Of a stretch of DNA of 64,000 nucleotides, positions 8,401-16,951 are shown in pieces (the first letter of the stretch is position 1; the number at the start of each line of letters is the position of its first letter). The notes beneath the pieces were generated by a model. It did not search any database. It had not been told where the DNA came from and saw nothing but the letters and a program-made list of their open reading frames with translations. A program made the position numbers and the translations under genes. The DNA is from Streptococcus cristatus AS 1.3089 (GTDB taxonomy: Bacteria > Bacillota > Bacilli > Lactobacillales > Streptococcaceae). The stretch covers positions 565,501 through 629,500 of the forward strand of contig NC_021175.1 of the NCBI RefSeq assembly GCF_000385925.1. The letters run 5' to 3'.

Positions 8401-8650
8401 CTTTAAACGTCTAGGTATCTGGAATGAAGATGGTAATTCTACACCTAAAGCCGGCGATATTATCACCTTTAACTGGGACAAAGATACCCAGCAAAATGAT
8501 GGATGGGCTGATCATATCGGTATTGTCGAAAAAGTCGAAAATGGCATCATTCATACGATTGAAGGTAACAGTAACAACGAAGTTAAACGCAATACTTACC
8601 GCATCGGTCATGGCAATATCCGTGGTTTTGCATCACCTCGTTATAGATAA
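5446..8650 (+). pseudogene. Secreted GH25 muramidase/Bsp-repeat/CHAP wall hydrolase, frameshifted in its N-terminal half
   Basis: Starts at GTG 5446 (GGAG upstream) with a signal peptide ending near ANVVQAEE. A low-complexity linker leads to a GH25 lysozyme domain (about 5940-6580; LDVSSHNGHISVEDYRQ, acidic pair in VNDMEDS), five Bsp-like repeats (6595-8158) and a C-terminal CHAP amidase-like domain (8170-8647; Cys in DDWCDIF, His in WADHIGIVE, Asn in IEGNSNN). As written the frame moves 1-2-3-1-2-3-1-2 at about 5655, 5705, 5730, 5951, 6255, 6320 and 6632. Every step fits a one-base insertion, for example GTTGGATG where GTTGATG restores DVSSHNG. The last 1.9 kb is intact. This is either a recent pseudogene or a local sequence error. 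An intact form would be a secreted peptidoglycan hydrolase. Confidence 0.8.
6595..8158 (+). repeat. Five tandem Bsp-like repeats inside the wall hydrolase
   Basis: Units begin at 6595, 6905, 7214, 7532 and 7850 and are about 310-318 bp (about 103 residues) each. Each starts GK(L/I)(T/S)I.N and contains LPTWS..(N/R)GQDD and HLYY..N..(K/Q)(M/L).G.GG. They match the GBS Bsp-like repeat found in streptococcal surface hydrolases. The middle three (starting 6905, 7214, 7532) are nearly identical even at DNA level, while the first and last are diverged, suggesting recent expansion by unequal exchange. Unit 4 is preceded by a 3-codon insertion (TRA). Confidence 0.9.
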
Positions 8651-8654
8651 ACAC

Positions 8655-8682
8655 AAAAAACCAAGGGAAACCTTGGTTTTTT
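8655..8682. terminator. Bidirectional terminator between wall hydrolase and murN
   Basis: A perfect hairpin, AAAAAACCAAGG-GAAA-CCTTGGTTTTTT, with a GNRA-like loop and A/T tracts on both sides. It can end transcription from both convergent genes. Confidence 0.9.
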
Positions 8683-9916
8683 AACGTCTTAGAATTTTCT
8701 TTATGAGCTGAAGCAGCTTAAATTTGAGAGGGTTAGGATAATAACGGAAAGTCCCCATTTTTCGGACGATGAAGCCGTTGAAGTTCTGCTTGAAGCGCAG
8801 AACACCGTCAGAACCGTCGAAAATTCCCATAATGCCGAGGAAATTGTAAAATGGGATACCTCTCTTGATGCTTTCGGTCATAACGTATTCCTGCAGCAGG
8901 GCTGGAGCGTAGAATTTGTTAAATTCAGGATAGGAGCCGCTGAAGAGGTAGGTTGTTTCCTGGGGAGTATAGATAAAGAGGCTGGCAGCTAGGATCTGAT
9001 CTTGGTCGCCGTATTTTTCAATCAGTTCTTGGGCTTCAGCTTTGCGGGTTTCAAAGCTGTCAAACTGACTGGAAAACTCTCGCAGCTGATTTTGCTTCTT
9101 TTCAGATTGAGGATTGTTTTTCAAGTCAGCCTGCAGTTTCTGAATTTTCTGCCTCAGTTTTTCTTGATCTTTTTGTAAGTTCTGAAGATAGTCCTTGAAG
9201 TTGAGACTGGCTGTCATAAAGTCCGCCTGCTGACCAAAGCTATCATAAAAATCTTGATAGTAGTCTAGTGGCTTATCATCGTATTCCCGTCGGTCAGAAG
9301 TAGCAGCTGTGATGTCTTTGAAAATGCTGAGTTGGTCACGTTCCAGCCTTTTTAGCTTGATACCAAAGGTATTAGCCTTTTTGACAGTCGCCTTGCCATT
9401 TTTACTGAAGGATTTGAGCAAGTCTTTCTCTGTCAGACCAACTAAGTCTTTGACATAATGCCAATCAGGCTCCCCGCCTGGATAGCCTGTCTGTAAGCCG
9501 TCAAAGGCAAAGCCCAAGTCCGTCAGTTGCTGGATAAGCTCGACTTTTTCATCAGATGTGGGCTGGCCATTGCTGTCAAAGGTCTGGTACGTCTCGTAGG
9601 GCTTGATGATGAGCTCTAAGGCGCCTTCTTTTTTAGCGTAAGCCTGCAAGGATTGATAGAAGGGAGTCAGGTATTGAGCATCAGTAGAGACAGGGCCGCA
9701 GTTGATTTCCATATGGAGGCCGCCAGTCATAGGCATGCTGTAGAGGACAGCTGACACCACTACCTGTCCCTGCGGGTCAGTGTAGCCGACATATCGGGTA
9801 CTGAAGCCACGCTTGCTCAGCAGCTCTGCCATTTCCACGGTCTGCATAAAAGAGCGTTGGGAGCTAGCTGAGGTATGCTGGATGAATTCTTCTTGGCTGA
9901 GAAGTTTGAAGGTCAT
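8681..9916 (-). CDS. murN: FemAB-family peptidoglycan bridge aminoacyltransferase, MurN-like
   Basis: 411 residues. FemAB proteins add amino acids from aminoacyl-tRNA to the stem-peptide lysine of lipid II at the inner membrane face. The sequence has the two GNAT-like subdomains interrupted by a charged helical arm (about residues 235-300, rich in K/E/Q), then a conserved C-terminal part with YLFSGSYPEFNKFYAP and FYNFLGIMG. It is 14 bp downstream of a paralogue, in the order that pneumococcal murM-murN has, so this second gene is probably the MurN type adding the second residue. The specific amino acid cannot be read from the sequence. Confidence 0.85.
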   Translation of the reverse strand: MTFKLLSQEEFIQHTSASSQRSFMQTVEMAELLSKRGFSTRYVGYTDPQGQVVVSAVLYSMPMTGGLHMEINCGPVSTDAQYLTPFYQSLQAYAKKEGALELIIKPYETYQTFDSNGQPTSDEKVELIQQLTDLGFAFDGLQTGYPGGEPDWHYVKDLVGLTEKDLLKSFSKNGKATVKKANTFGIKLKRLERDQLSIFKDITAATSDRREYDDKPLDYYQDFYDSFGQQADFMTASLNFKDYLQNLQKDQEKLRQKIQKLQADLKNNPQSEKKQNQLREFSSQFDSFETRKAEAQELIEKYGDQDQILAASLFIYTPQETTYLFSGSYPEFNKFYAPALLQEYVMTESIKRGIPFYNFLGIMGIFDGSDGVLRFKQNFNGFIVRKMGTFRYYPNPLKFKLLQLIKKILRR

Positions 9917-9930
9917 AGGCTTCCTTTCTT

Positions 9931-11145
9931 TTAATGCTTGCTGCGCAGTTTCTTTCTGAGAGTGTAGGCCAGATTGGAGAGGTGGTAAAGAGGATTGGTC
10001 GGCAAGTTAAACTCACCAGCAAATTCCTCAATGGTCGGATTGAACTTGGATTTAAAACTGTAGAGACCACCCTTGAGGTCATTTTCGATTCCGCCCATAT
10101 TTTGCCAATCAGCTCCACGCTCAAAAGCATGTTTGGCCGTTTCGTACCAAGTGATGATGGCAGGCTGGTAACGACGGTACTCCTCGTCCATTCCGGCATA
10201 GATATTTTCAGAGGTCTTGCCGTATTCTAGGACCAGCGTGCCAGACAGGGGAACGACAGCAGCACCTTGGCTGATTTTGTCCTGCAGAAAGTCAATCTCT
10301 TCCTGGAGGCGTTTCTGTTCTTGCTGGTTATTCTCAATCTTGCCGGGTTTGGTTTTCTCGGTAAATTTCTCTGCTTCTTTAAGTGCCTTAGTCAGCTGAG
10401 CCTGCAAGTCTTCCAAGCGTGCCTTTAGATTAATGCTGGACAAGGTGATGTAGGAGTGCTCAGGATAAGTATCCAAGAGTTTTTGGTAATAGTCTTTGCC
10501 GCGTAGGTGGATGTTTTTTCTGTTTTCTGTCTTCTTCATTAAAGCTGAAAAGTCATCCAGCAATTCTGCTCCGCCAAATTGGATTTGAATGCCTTTGTTA
10601 CGGGCTGTACGAATAGCCTGTCGAGTACTCTTAGAAAGCAACTCTTCGCTGAAATCTTCTTTATGGATATTGGCCTGCAAGCGAGGCTGAATGGTTTCGT
10701 CCAGAGACTCAGTCCGTCCGACCCAGACAGCTCCTGCTTGCTGTAACTGTTGAATCAGCTCAATCGTCTCTGCTTTGTCTTGCAATTCACCGCCCATCTT
10801 GCTCTCTGCCAAAAAGAGGCTGGGATCAAACTTGACAAAAAGCGCTTTTTTCTCCTTGGCAAATTTCTTGAGCGACGCCAAAACAAAGGTCAGCAGCTCC
10901 TTGTCACTATAGTCCATGATAGGACCGCGCGGGATATAAAGCATGGTCATCCCCAAAGGCAGTGGTTTGATTAGGATACTGGCTGCAGCAACCAAGTGGC
11001 CGTCTTTATAGAAGCCCAAGCGCTCATTTCCCCAGTTGTCCTTGATTTGAGCCCAGGCTGCGCTCTGCAGGAGATTGGTCTGCGGATGAGCCATGACAAA
11101 ATCATCGTGTTCCTGAGCTGAAATTCCAATTTTGTAGCTGTACAT
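9931..11145 (-). CDS. murM: FemAB-family peptidoglycan bridge aminoacyltransferase, MurM-like
   Basis: 404 residues from ATG at 11143-11145, which overlaps the stop of the HAD gene by one base (TAATG). The longer frame from 11160 would start inside that gene. FemAB fold with a long charged coiled arm (about residues 240-300: LKARLEDLQAQLTKALKEAE) and a C-terminal segment containing YAGMDEEYRRYQPA and NMGGIENDLKGGL. MurM adds the first Ala or Ser of the cross-bridge on lipid II and, in pneumococci, influences beta-lactam resistance. First of the murM/murN pair and translationally coupled to the upstream HAD and HD genes. Confidence 0.85.
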   Translation of the reverse strand: MYSYKIGISAQEHDDFVMAHPQTNLLQSAAWAQIKDNWGNERLGFYKDGHLVAAASILIKPLPLGMTMLYIPRGPIMDYSDKELLTFVLASLKKFAKEKKALFVKFDPSLFLAESKMGGELQDKAETIELIQQLQQAGAVWVGRTESLDETIQPRLQANIHKEDFSEELLSKSTRQAIRTARNKGIQIQFGGAELLDDFSALMKKTENRKNIHLRGKDYYQKLLDTYPEHSYITLSSINLKARLEDLQAQLTKALKEAEKFTEKTKPGKIENNQQEQKRLQEEIDFLQDKISQGAAVVPLSGTLVLEYGKTSENIYAGMDEEYRRYQPAIITWYETAKHAFERGADWQNMGGIENDLKGGLYSFKSKFNPTIEEFAGEFNLPTNPLYHLSNLAYTLRKKLRSKH

Positions 11146-11954
11146 TATTTTAAAACCCACTCTCTAATAGCGTGTGCTACGCCGGATTCTTCGTTCGATT
11201 TGGTGATATATTTGGCGATTTTCTTGAGTTCTTCCTTACCGTTTTCCATGACAACAGGAGAGCCGACAGCTTCCAGCATGGCGCGGTCATTTTCTTCATC
11301 ACCGATAGCCATGGTCTGCTCCTTGCTCAAGCCCAGTTTTTCAGCCAGATGGAGGATAGCAGCTCCTTTATTGACAGTTTTTTTGACAATTTCTAGATAG
11401 AAAGGAGCTGATTTGACCAGTGTATATTTTTCGGCTAATTCCGGTGGCAGCTTGGCAATGGCTGCATCCAAAATTTCCGGCTCATCAATATACATGCACT
11501 TAACGATTTCTTTATTGATCATTTCTTCAGGTGTGCGGTAGAAGATAGGCATGCTGACAAGATTGGACTCGTAAACAGTGTACTTGCCGATGTTGCGATT
11601 GGCAGTATAAATGCCGTCCTTGGTGATGGCATGCATGTGGACACCTAATTTTCGCCCAAGCAGTTCGATATCCAGATAGTCGTCATAGGTCAGTGTTTCT
11701 TTGATTAATTCTTGACCTGTGACAGTATCCTGCACCAGTCCACCATTGAAAGTAACGACATAGTTGTCGGGCTGATTAAGCTCAAGTTCCTCGAGAAGTT
11801 TTTGAACACCCGCAATAGGACGGCCGGTTGCAATGACGATCTTGACGCCAGCAGCCTTGGCATCCTGAACAGCGCTGAAGACTTCAGGAGTGATTTCTTT
11901 TTGGTTATTTAAAAGGGTGCCGTCAATGTCAACGGCAACTAATTTGATAGACAT
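11145..11954 (-). CDS. Cof-type HAD phosphatase
   Basis: 269 residues. HAD motif I is VDIDGTLLN near the N terminus. A C2B-type cap follows, then Lys in VNKGAAILHLAEKLG and motif IV IGDEENDRAMLE. This is the Cof/YkrA subgroup, soluble phosphatases of sugar phosphates and cofactors. Start ATG 11954 follows a GGAGA placed in the last codons of the HD gene (2-bp gap). It is encoded between the HD protein and MurM, an arrangement that suggests one transcript, but no bridge-synthesis role is known for it. Confidence 0.88.
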   Translation of the reverse strand: MSIKLVAVDIDGTLLNNQKEITPEVFSAVQDAKAAGVKIVIATGRPIAGVQKLLEELELNQPDNYVVTFNGGLVQDTVTGQELIKETLTYDDYLDIELLGRKLGVHMHAITKDGIYTANRNIGKYTVYESNLVSMPIFYRTPEEMINKEIVKCMYIDEPEILDAAIAKLPPELAEKYTLVKSAPFYLEIVKKTVNKGAAILHLAEKLGLSKEQTMAIGDEENDRAMLEAVGSPVVMENGKEELKKIAKYITKSNEESGVAHAIREWVLK

Positions 11955-11956
11955 AT

Positions 11957-13258
11957 TTATTCTCCGTAGGTAAATTGGTCGTTTTTGATATAGTGCATAA
12001 AGGTCTGGTTCTTCTCGCTGAACAGTCCTGTATCTGCCAGCATTTCCTTAGGGAAGTAGAAACGATTATCGCCCTGTCTGGTCCCAGCTAGCGAATGGAC
12101 GATAGGAGACAGGTTAGACAGTTCTGCTAATCTACCATCTTTTTGCAGGATTTCAATCTGGGTCCGAGGTTTTTCAACGTCAGGCCGGTAGAAATCATAA
12201 GGTAAATCAAAATTACGATGAATAGCAGTATAGTAATCAGGGTCAAAACCAACCTGTCCAACAAGGTCTCGCATGATATCCAAATGCGCTTCGTTTTCCT
12301 GAGAGAAGACGATAGACTTGAAGACCTTGCGGTTGATAAAACGCTGAGCCAAGTCAGATAAAATCTTGTCTGGACTTGTCATCCAAACTTGGAAATAGGT
12401 ATTCATAACACCATCATCCAAGGCCAGATAATCCTGCAGGGTCACTCTGTTTTCAAAGAATGGAATGAGGTTGGGCGATGACAGAGCAAAATAATCCTTC
12501 TGAGCCGGATAGAGAAACTTAGCCCGCTTGAGCAGATTTTGCAGTAAGACTTCCATAGCTCTGCTAGCTGGGTGGAAATAGACCTGCATGTACATCTGGT
12601 AGCGGCTGACCACATAGTCCTCCACCGCGTGCATACCATTGCGCTTGAAGGCAATTCCCTTTTCTACAGGACAGATCACTCGTAGAATCCGAGTCAAATC
12701 GAACTGCCCGTAAGAAGCTCCAGTGAAAAAGGAATCTCGCAAGAGATAGTCCATCCGATCCACATCAATCTGGCTGGAAATCAGCTGGACCACCTGTTTA
12801 TTAGGATAGGTATGATTGATGACGCTAGCCACCTTTTCGGGGAAATCTGGCGAAACCTGCACCAAGGCTTGATGAATCTCTGTCTCAGGACTGGTGATGA
12901 TTTGCCGTGTGATGTCCTCATGATTGGTATCAAAGAGGCGCTCAAAAGTATGTGAATAGGCGCCATGCCCCAAGTCATGCAGAAGAGCAGCCGTCATAGT
13001 CAGTAGACTTTCGTGGCTGTCCCAGATCTCGCTGTATTTTTCATTGAAAATTTTGGTGATGCGTCGGGCAATCTCATAAGCTCCCAGACAATGCGAAAAA
13101 CGGCTGTGCTCTCCGCCGTGAAAAGTATAGCCAGAAGTGCCCAGCTGTTTGATGCGACGCAGCCGTTGAAATTCTTTGGTATTGATTAAATCATAAATGA
13201 CCTGATGATCCACATGCACATAATTATGGACGGGATCACGAAATACTTTTTCAACCAT
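11957..13258 (-). CDS. HD-domain phosphohydrolase, YwfO-like
   Basis: 433 residues. The metal-binding HD motif HDLGHGAYSHTFE, with the preceding H in HSRFSHCLGAYEIARR, marks a dNTPase-like HD-domain hydrolase; relatives hydrolyse dNTPs or other nucleotides in the cytoplasm. The N terminus VFRDPVHNYVHVD is typical of the YwfO subgroup. It leads an operon with HAD, murM and murN. The ATG at 13258 lies 6 nt from a perfect extended -10 on the minus strand (TGATATAAT, 13265-13273), so the transcript is probably leaderless. Confidence 0.88.
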   Translation of the reverse strand: MVEKVFRDPVHNYVHVDHQVIYDLINTKEFQRLRRIKQLGTSGYTFHGGEHSRFSHCLGAYEIARRITKIFNEKYSEIWDSHESLLTMTAALLHDLGHGAYSHTFERLFDTNHEDITRQIITSPETEIHQALVQVSPDFPEKVASVINHTYPNKQVVQLISSQIDVDRMDYLLRDSFFTGASYGQFDLTRILRVICPVEKGIAFKRNGMHAVEDYVVSRYQMYMQVYFHPASRAMEVLLQNLLKRAKFLYPAQKDYFALSSPNLIPFFENRVTLQDYLALDDGVMNTYFQVWMTSPDKILSDLAQRFINRKVFKSIVFSQENEAHLDIMRDLVGQVGFDPDYYTAIHRNFDLPYDFYRPDVEKPRTQIEILQKDGRLAELSNLSPIVHSLAGTRQGDNRFYFPKEMLADTGLFSEKNQTFMHYIKNDQFTYGE

Positions 13259-13264
13259 AGTCCT

Positions 13265-13273
13265 ATTATATCA
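13265..13273 (-). promoter_or_regulatory. Extended -10 promoter of the HD-HAD-murMN operon
   Basis: Minus-strand TG-A-TATAAT, with the hexamer at 13270-13265 and the ATG at 13258. Only 6 nt separate them, placing the expected start of transcription at the initiation codon. Confidence 0.65.
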
Positions 13274-13375
13274 TAAATGCTCAGTGGGCGAAATTCAAAG
13301 CCTGAAGTAGAAAGGAAGAATTCTCAAGAAATTTTTGGTAAAATAGAAGAAAGAAACAAGGAATGTGAGAAAATA

Positions 13376-13780
13376 ATGAAAATTAGAATGAGAAATCAAA
13401 TCAAATTAGATGAGCAAATGGAGTTGATTGACCAAGTCTACGATGTAGAATGGACACAAAAAGGAAGCAATCACTATTTGGTTTATCAGAGCGAGGAGCA
13501 GGAAAAGGTTGTTCTAAAGTTTAATGAAGACAAGCTGACCATGACCCGCTTTTCTGAGCCTAAAACCATTCTTCATTTTATCAAGAATGGTCAGCATTTA
13601 GTATCCATCCCTACTCCGCTGGGAGCTCAACAGTTTGTGACGGACACTCAGCATTATCACTTAGATGTAGACAATCAGGCTTTGGAACTTCACTATGATT
13701 TGAAAAGAGCCGACGACGATCAGCTTTTTGCTTCCTATCAAATGAAAATCGAATGGAAGGAAGAAAAGTTTGAAAAATAA
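13376..13780 (+). CDS. DUF1934 beta-barrel protein (YwiB-like)
   Basis: 134 residues from ATG 13376, chosen by alignment to the usual family start (MKIRMRNQIKLD); the frame extends upstream to 13277 without a ribosome binding site. Alternating hydrophobic residues and the core YLVYQSEEQEKVVLKFNEDKL fit DUF1934, a calycin-like small cytoplasmic barrel of unknown role. Divergent from the HD-domain gene. A -10 like GGTAAAAT lies near 13338. Confidence 0.75.
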   Translation: MKIRMRNQIKLDEQMELIDQVYDVEWTQKGSNHYLVYQSEEQEKVVLKFNEDKLTMTRFSEPKTILHFIKNGQHLVSIPTPLGAQQFVTDTQHYHLDVDNQALELHYDLKRADDDQLFASYQMKIEWKEEKFEK

Positions 13781-13790
13781 CAGCTCTGCC

Positions 13791-13818
13791 TTGAAAAATA
13801 CAAAAATTTTGGTATAAT
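13791..13818 (+). promoter_or_regulatory. Promoter of the manganese-riboswitch transcript
   Basis: -35 TTGAAA (13791-13796), 16-bp spacer, -10 TATAAT (13813-13818). Transcription would begin near 13825, at the 5' edge of the aptamer. Confidence 0.8.
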
Positions 13819-13824
13819 AAATAC

Positions 13825-13902
13825 ACTCAAGGGAGTAGCTAACGGTTTTACCGTTACAAGGTCGTCAATACGAAAGAAATTTCCGGCCTTGTATGAAATA
13901 GC
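13825..13902 (+). ncRNA. yybP-ykoY manganese riboswitch aptamer
   Basis: The leader of the P-type ATPase begins CAAGGGAGTAGCTAACGG, the conserved 5' part of yybP-ykoY aptamers. It continues with an ACAAGG...CCTTGT stem enclosing the conserved TCGTCAATACG and TTCCGG parts. These RNAs bind Mn2+ between two loops. In streptococci this riboswitch is known to turn on a Mn/Ca-exporting P-type ATPase when Mn2+ is high. The terminator hairpin just downstream (13903-13932) fits an antitermination switch. Confidence 0.88.
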
Positions 13903-13932
13903 GAGACTTGTTAATAAACAGGTCTCTTTTTT
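13903..13932 (+). terminator. Riboswitch-controlled terminator
   Basis: GAGACTTGTT (13903-13912) pairs with AACAGGTCTC (13917-13926) over a 4-nt loop, followed by six T. It sits between the Mn aptamer and the ATPase start codon and would be the expression platform. Confidence 0.85.
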
Positions 13933-13971
13933 GTTTATTTTGAAAGAGGCCCATAAAAAGGAGGAGACATT

Positions 13972-16668
13972 TTGTCAAAAGAACAAAAGCGCCAAGCTTT
14001 TTATACGCAAAGTCCTGAGGAAGTTTTGCAAGCAATGGAAGCTTCCGAACAAGGGTTGACCAGCAGCCAAGCCCAGCAACGTTTGGCGGACTACGGTCGC
14101 AATGAATTGGAAGAAGGGGAGAAAAAGACTCTCTTGATGAAATTCATTGAGCAGTTCAAGGATTTGATGATTATCATCTTGTTGGTAGCGGCTGTCTTGT
14201 CTGTCGTGACATCAGGTGGTGAGGATATTGCAGATGCTATCATTATCCTAGCTGTGGTCATCATCAATGCTATTTTCGGTGTCTATCAGGAAGGCAAGGC
14301 TGAAGAAGCTATTGCGGCTCTCAAATCTATGTCCAGCCCGGCTGCGCGTGTCCTGCGTGATGGCCATGTCACAGAAGTAGATTCTAAGGACTTGGTACCT
14401 GGTGATATCGTCCGGCTGGAAGCCGGCGATGTTGTACCGGCAGATATGCGATTTTTGGAAGCTAATTCCCTGAAAATCGAAGAAGCCGCTTTGACAGGGG
14501 AGTCTGTGCCAGTTGAGAAAGATTTGACTGTTGCAGTAGCTGCTGATGCTGGTATTGGCGACCGGGTCAATATGGCCTTCCAAAACTCAAATGTGACCTA
14601 TGGTCGTGGGGTTGGTGTTGTTGTCAATACAGGGATGTACACCGAAGTCGGTCATATTGCAGGCATGTTGCAAGATGCAGATGAAACTGACACACCGCTC
14701 AAGCAAAACCTCAATAGCCTGTCGAAGGTTCTAACCTATGCAATCCTAGTGATTGCTGCGGTGACCTTTGTAGTCGGTGTTTTCATTCAAGGAAAAGATC
14801 CACTTGGTGAACTGATGACCTCAGTTGCTCTTGCGGTTGCGGCGATTCCAGAAGGTCTGCCAGCTATCGTTACTATCGTTTTAGCTTTGGGAACACAGGT
14901 TCTGGCTAAGCGTAATTCGATTGTCCGTAAGCTTCCAGCTGTTGAGACTTTGGGATCAACTGAGATTATCGCTTCAGATAAGACTGGTACCCTGACCATG
15001 AATAAGATGACGGTCGAAAAAGTCTTTTACGACGGGGCCCTGAATGAAGCTGGACAAGATATTGAACTTGGCTTGGAACTGCCGCTCTTACGTTCAGTTG
15101 TTTTGGCCAATGATACCAAGATTGACCAGGAAGGCAAGCTGATCGGTGATCCAACGGAAACAGCCTTCATCCAGTATGCTTTGGACAAGGGCTATGATGT
15201 CAAAGGATTTTTAGAGAAATATCCTCGTGTGGCTGAGCTGCCATTTGATTCAGATCGTAAGCTCATGTCTACCGTTCACCCATTGCCAGACGGTAAATTC
15301 CTCGTGGCAGTGAAGGGAGCGCCAGATCAACTCTTGAAACGCTGTGTTGCCCGTGATAAGGCTGGAGATGTTGCAGCGATTGATGACGCTACTTTACAGT
15401 TGATCAAGTCTAATAACTCAGAGATGGCTCACCAAGCTCTGCGCGTGCTGGCTGGTGCTTACAAGATTATCGATGCAGTTCCGACTGACTTGACATCTGA
15501 AAATCTAGAAAATGATTTAATCTTTACTGGTTTAATCGGTATGATTGACCCAGAACGTGCAGAAGCAGCAGAAGCCGTTCGTGTAGCCAAGGAAGCAGGT
15601 ATTCGTCCGATTATGATTACCGGTGACCATCAGGATACAGCTGAAGCTATCGCTAAGCGCTTGGGTATCATCGAAGAAGGAGATACTGAAGACCATGTCC
15701 TGACTGGTGCAGAGCTCAATGAGCTTTCTGATGCGGAATTTGAAAAAGTAGTTGGTCAATACTCTGTTTACGCGCGTGTATCTCCAGAACACAAGGTACG
15801 GATTGTCAAAGCTTGGCAAAACAAAGGTAAGGTCGTTGCCATGACAGGTGATGGTGTCAATGACGCACCAGCTCTGAAGACAGCTGATATCGGTATCGGT
15901 ATGGGCATTACAGGTACAGAGGTTTCTAAAGGGGCTTCAGATATCATTTTAGCAGATGATAATTTTGCGACCATTATCGTAGCTGTTGAAGAGGGAAGAA
16001 AAATATTTTCTAATATTCAAAAGACTATTCAATACCTACTTTCAGCTAATATAGCAGAAGTATTAACGATATTTTTTGCAACCTTATTTGGTTGGGATGT
16101 CTTGCAGCCGGTTCATCTGCTTTGGATTAACTTGGTAACAGATACCTTCCCAGCTATCGCCTTGGGAGTTGAGCCTGCTGAGCCAGGTGTCATGACTCAC
16201 AAGCCTCGTGGTCGTAAGTCTAGCTTCTTCTCTGGTGGTGTCATGAGTTCCATCATCTATCAAGGACTGCTGCAAGGTGCTCTCGTTCTGTCTGTCTATG
16301 GCTATGCTATTGCTAATCCTGTTCATATCGGCGATGTAAAAGCGATCCATGCGGATGCCCTTACCATGGCCTTTGCGACTCTTGGACTTATTCAGCTCTT
16401 CCATGCTTACAATGTGAAATCTGTTTACCAATCTATCTTTACAGTTGGACCGTTTAAGTCTAAGACCTTTAACTGGTCTATTCTGGTTTCTTTCATTCTA
16501 TTGGTTTCAACCATTGTGATTGATCCACTTGAAAAGATTTTCCATGTGACCAAGTTAGATGTGACCCAATGGGCTGTTGTCCTGATCGGCAGTTTCTCTA
16601 TGATTATCATTGTTGAAATTGTTAAGTTCATCCAACGTAAATTGGGTATGGACAAAAATGCTATTTAG
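13972..16668 (+). CDS. mgtA: Cation-exporting P-type ATPase (Mn2+/Ca2+), MgtA/CaxP type
   Basis: 898 residues from a TTG start (13972) after AAGGAGGAG. Order: cation-ATPase N domain, actuator domain with TGES (LTGESVPVEK), phosphorylation motif SDKTGTLTMNKM, nucleotide-binding domain with KGAPD, hinge MTGDGVNDAPALK, ten predicted membrane helices, and the M4 motif PEGLPA (AAIPEGLPAIV) of Ca2+-type pumps. It exports Mn2+ and/or Ca2+ across the membrane using ATP. The Mn riboswitch upstream is the strongest evidence for manganese detoxification. In pneumococci the homologue is called MgtA or CaxP; the symbol does not imply magnesium import. Confidence 0.92.
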   Translation: MSKEQKRQAFYTQSPEEVLQAMEASEQGLTSSQAQQRLADYGRNELEEGEKKTLLMKFIEQFKDLMIIILLVAAVLSVVTSGGEDIADAIIILAVVIINAIFGVYQEGKAEEAIAALKSMSSPAARVLRDGHVTEVDSKDLVPGDIVRLEAGDVVPADMRFLEANSLKIEEAALTGESVPVEKDLTVAVAADAGIGDRVNMAFQNSNVTYGRGVGVVVNTGMYTEVGHIAGMLQDADETDTPLKQNLNSLSKVLTYAILVIAAVTFVVGVFIQGKDPLGELMTSVALAVAAIPEGLPAIVTIVLALGTQVLAKRNSIVRKLPAVETLGSTEIIASDKTGTLTMNKMTVEKVFYDGALNEAGQDIELGLELPLLRSVVLANDTKIDQEGKLIGDPTETAFIQYALDKGYDVKGFLEKYPRVAELPFDSDRKLMSTVHPLPDGKFLVAVKGAPDQLLKRCVARDKAGDVAAIDDATLQLIKSNNSEMAHQALRVLAGAYKIIDAVPTDLTSENLENDLIFTGLIGMIDPERAEAAEAVRVAKEAGIRPIMITGDHQDTAEAIAKRLGIIEEGDTEDHVLTGAELNELSDAEFEKVVGQYSVYARVSPEHKVRIVKAWQNKGKVVAMTGDGVNDAPALKTADIGIGMGITGTEVSKGASDIILADDNFATIIVAVEEGRKIFSNIQKTIQYLLSANIAEVLTIFFATLFGWDVLQPVHLLWINLVTDTFPAIALGVEPAEPGVMTHKPRGRKSSFFSGGVMSSIIYQGLLQGALVLSVYGYAIANPVHIGDVKAIHADALTMAFATLGLIQLFHAYNVKSVYQSIFTVGPFKSKTFNWSILVSFILLVSTIVIDPLEKIFHVTKLDVTQWAVVLIGSFSMIIIVEIVKFIQRKLGMDKNAI

Positions 16669-16671
16669 CAA

Positions 16672-16700
16672 CAAAAAGTCATCTACGGATGGCTTTTTTG
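16672..16700 (+). terminator. Terminator after mgtA
   Basis: AGTCATC-TACG-GATGGCT hairpin with A residues before and six T after. Confidence 0.8.
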
Positions 16701-16702
16701 CG

Positions 16703-16925
16703 TAAATACGACGTTGGTGGCGGTGTGGATTTGACCAAAAACCAGTTCATTTTCGTGGAGAAAGGCTGGGAAGTCTCGAAAAAATCCTAGCACCCCATGT
16801 CATTATATTACTTTTTTAACAATTCCATGACAAGGGGTTCCTATTCTTGCCTATCCATTAAAAATTGTATAAAATGAAGGAGCTTCATTATCCGATTAGG
16901 CAAATGCCTGAAAATGTGTTATAAT
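16703..16925 (+). promoter_or_regulatory. Intergenic stretch with prfB promoter
   Basis: Mostly gene-free. An open stretch from about 16703 to the TAG at 16788-16790 reads GVDLTKNQFIFVEKGWEVSK without a start codon and may be a gene remnant. Near the 3' end an extended -10, TG-T-TATAAT (16917-16925), is the likely prfB promoter; no clear -35. Confidence 0.5.
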
Positions 16926-16951
16926 AAAACGATATATGAAAAGAGGTATTT

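Noticed and set aside
9934-10230. Plus-strand ORFs opposite murM and murN
   Set aside because: Antisense to conserved coding sequence without translation signals.
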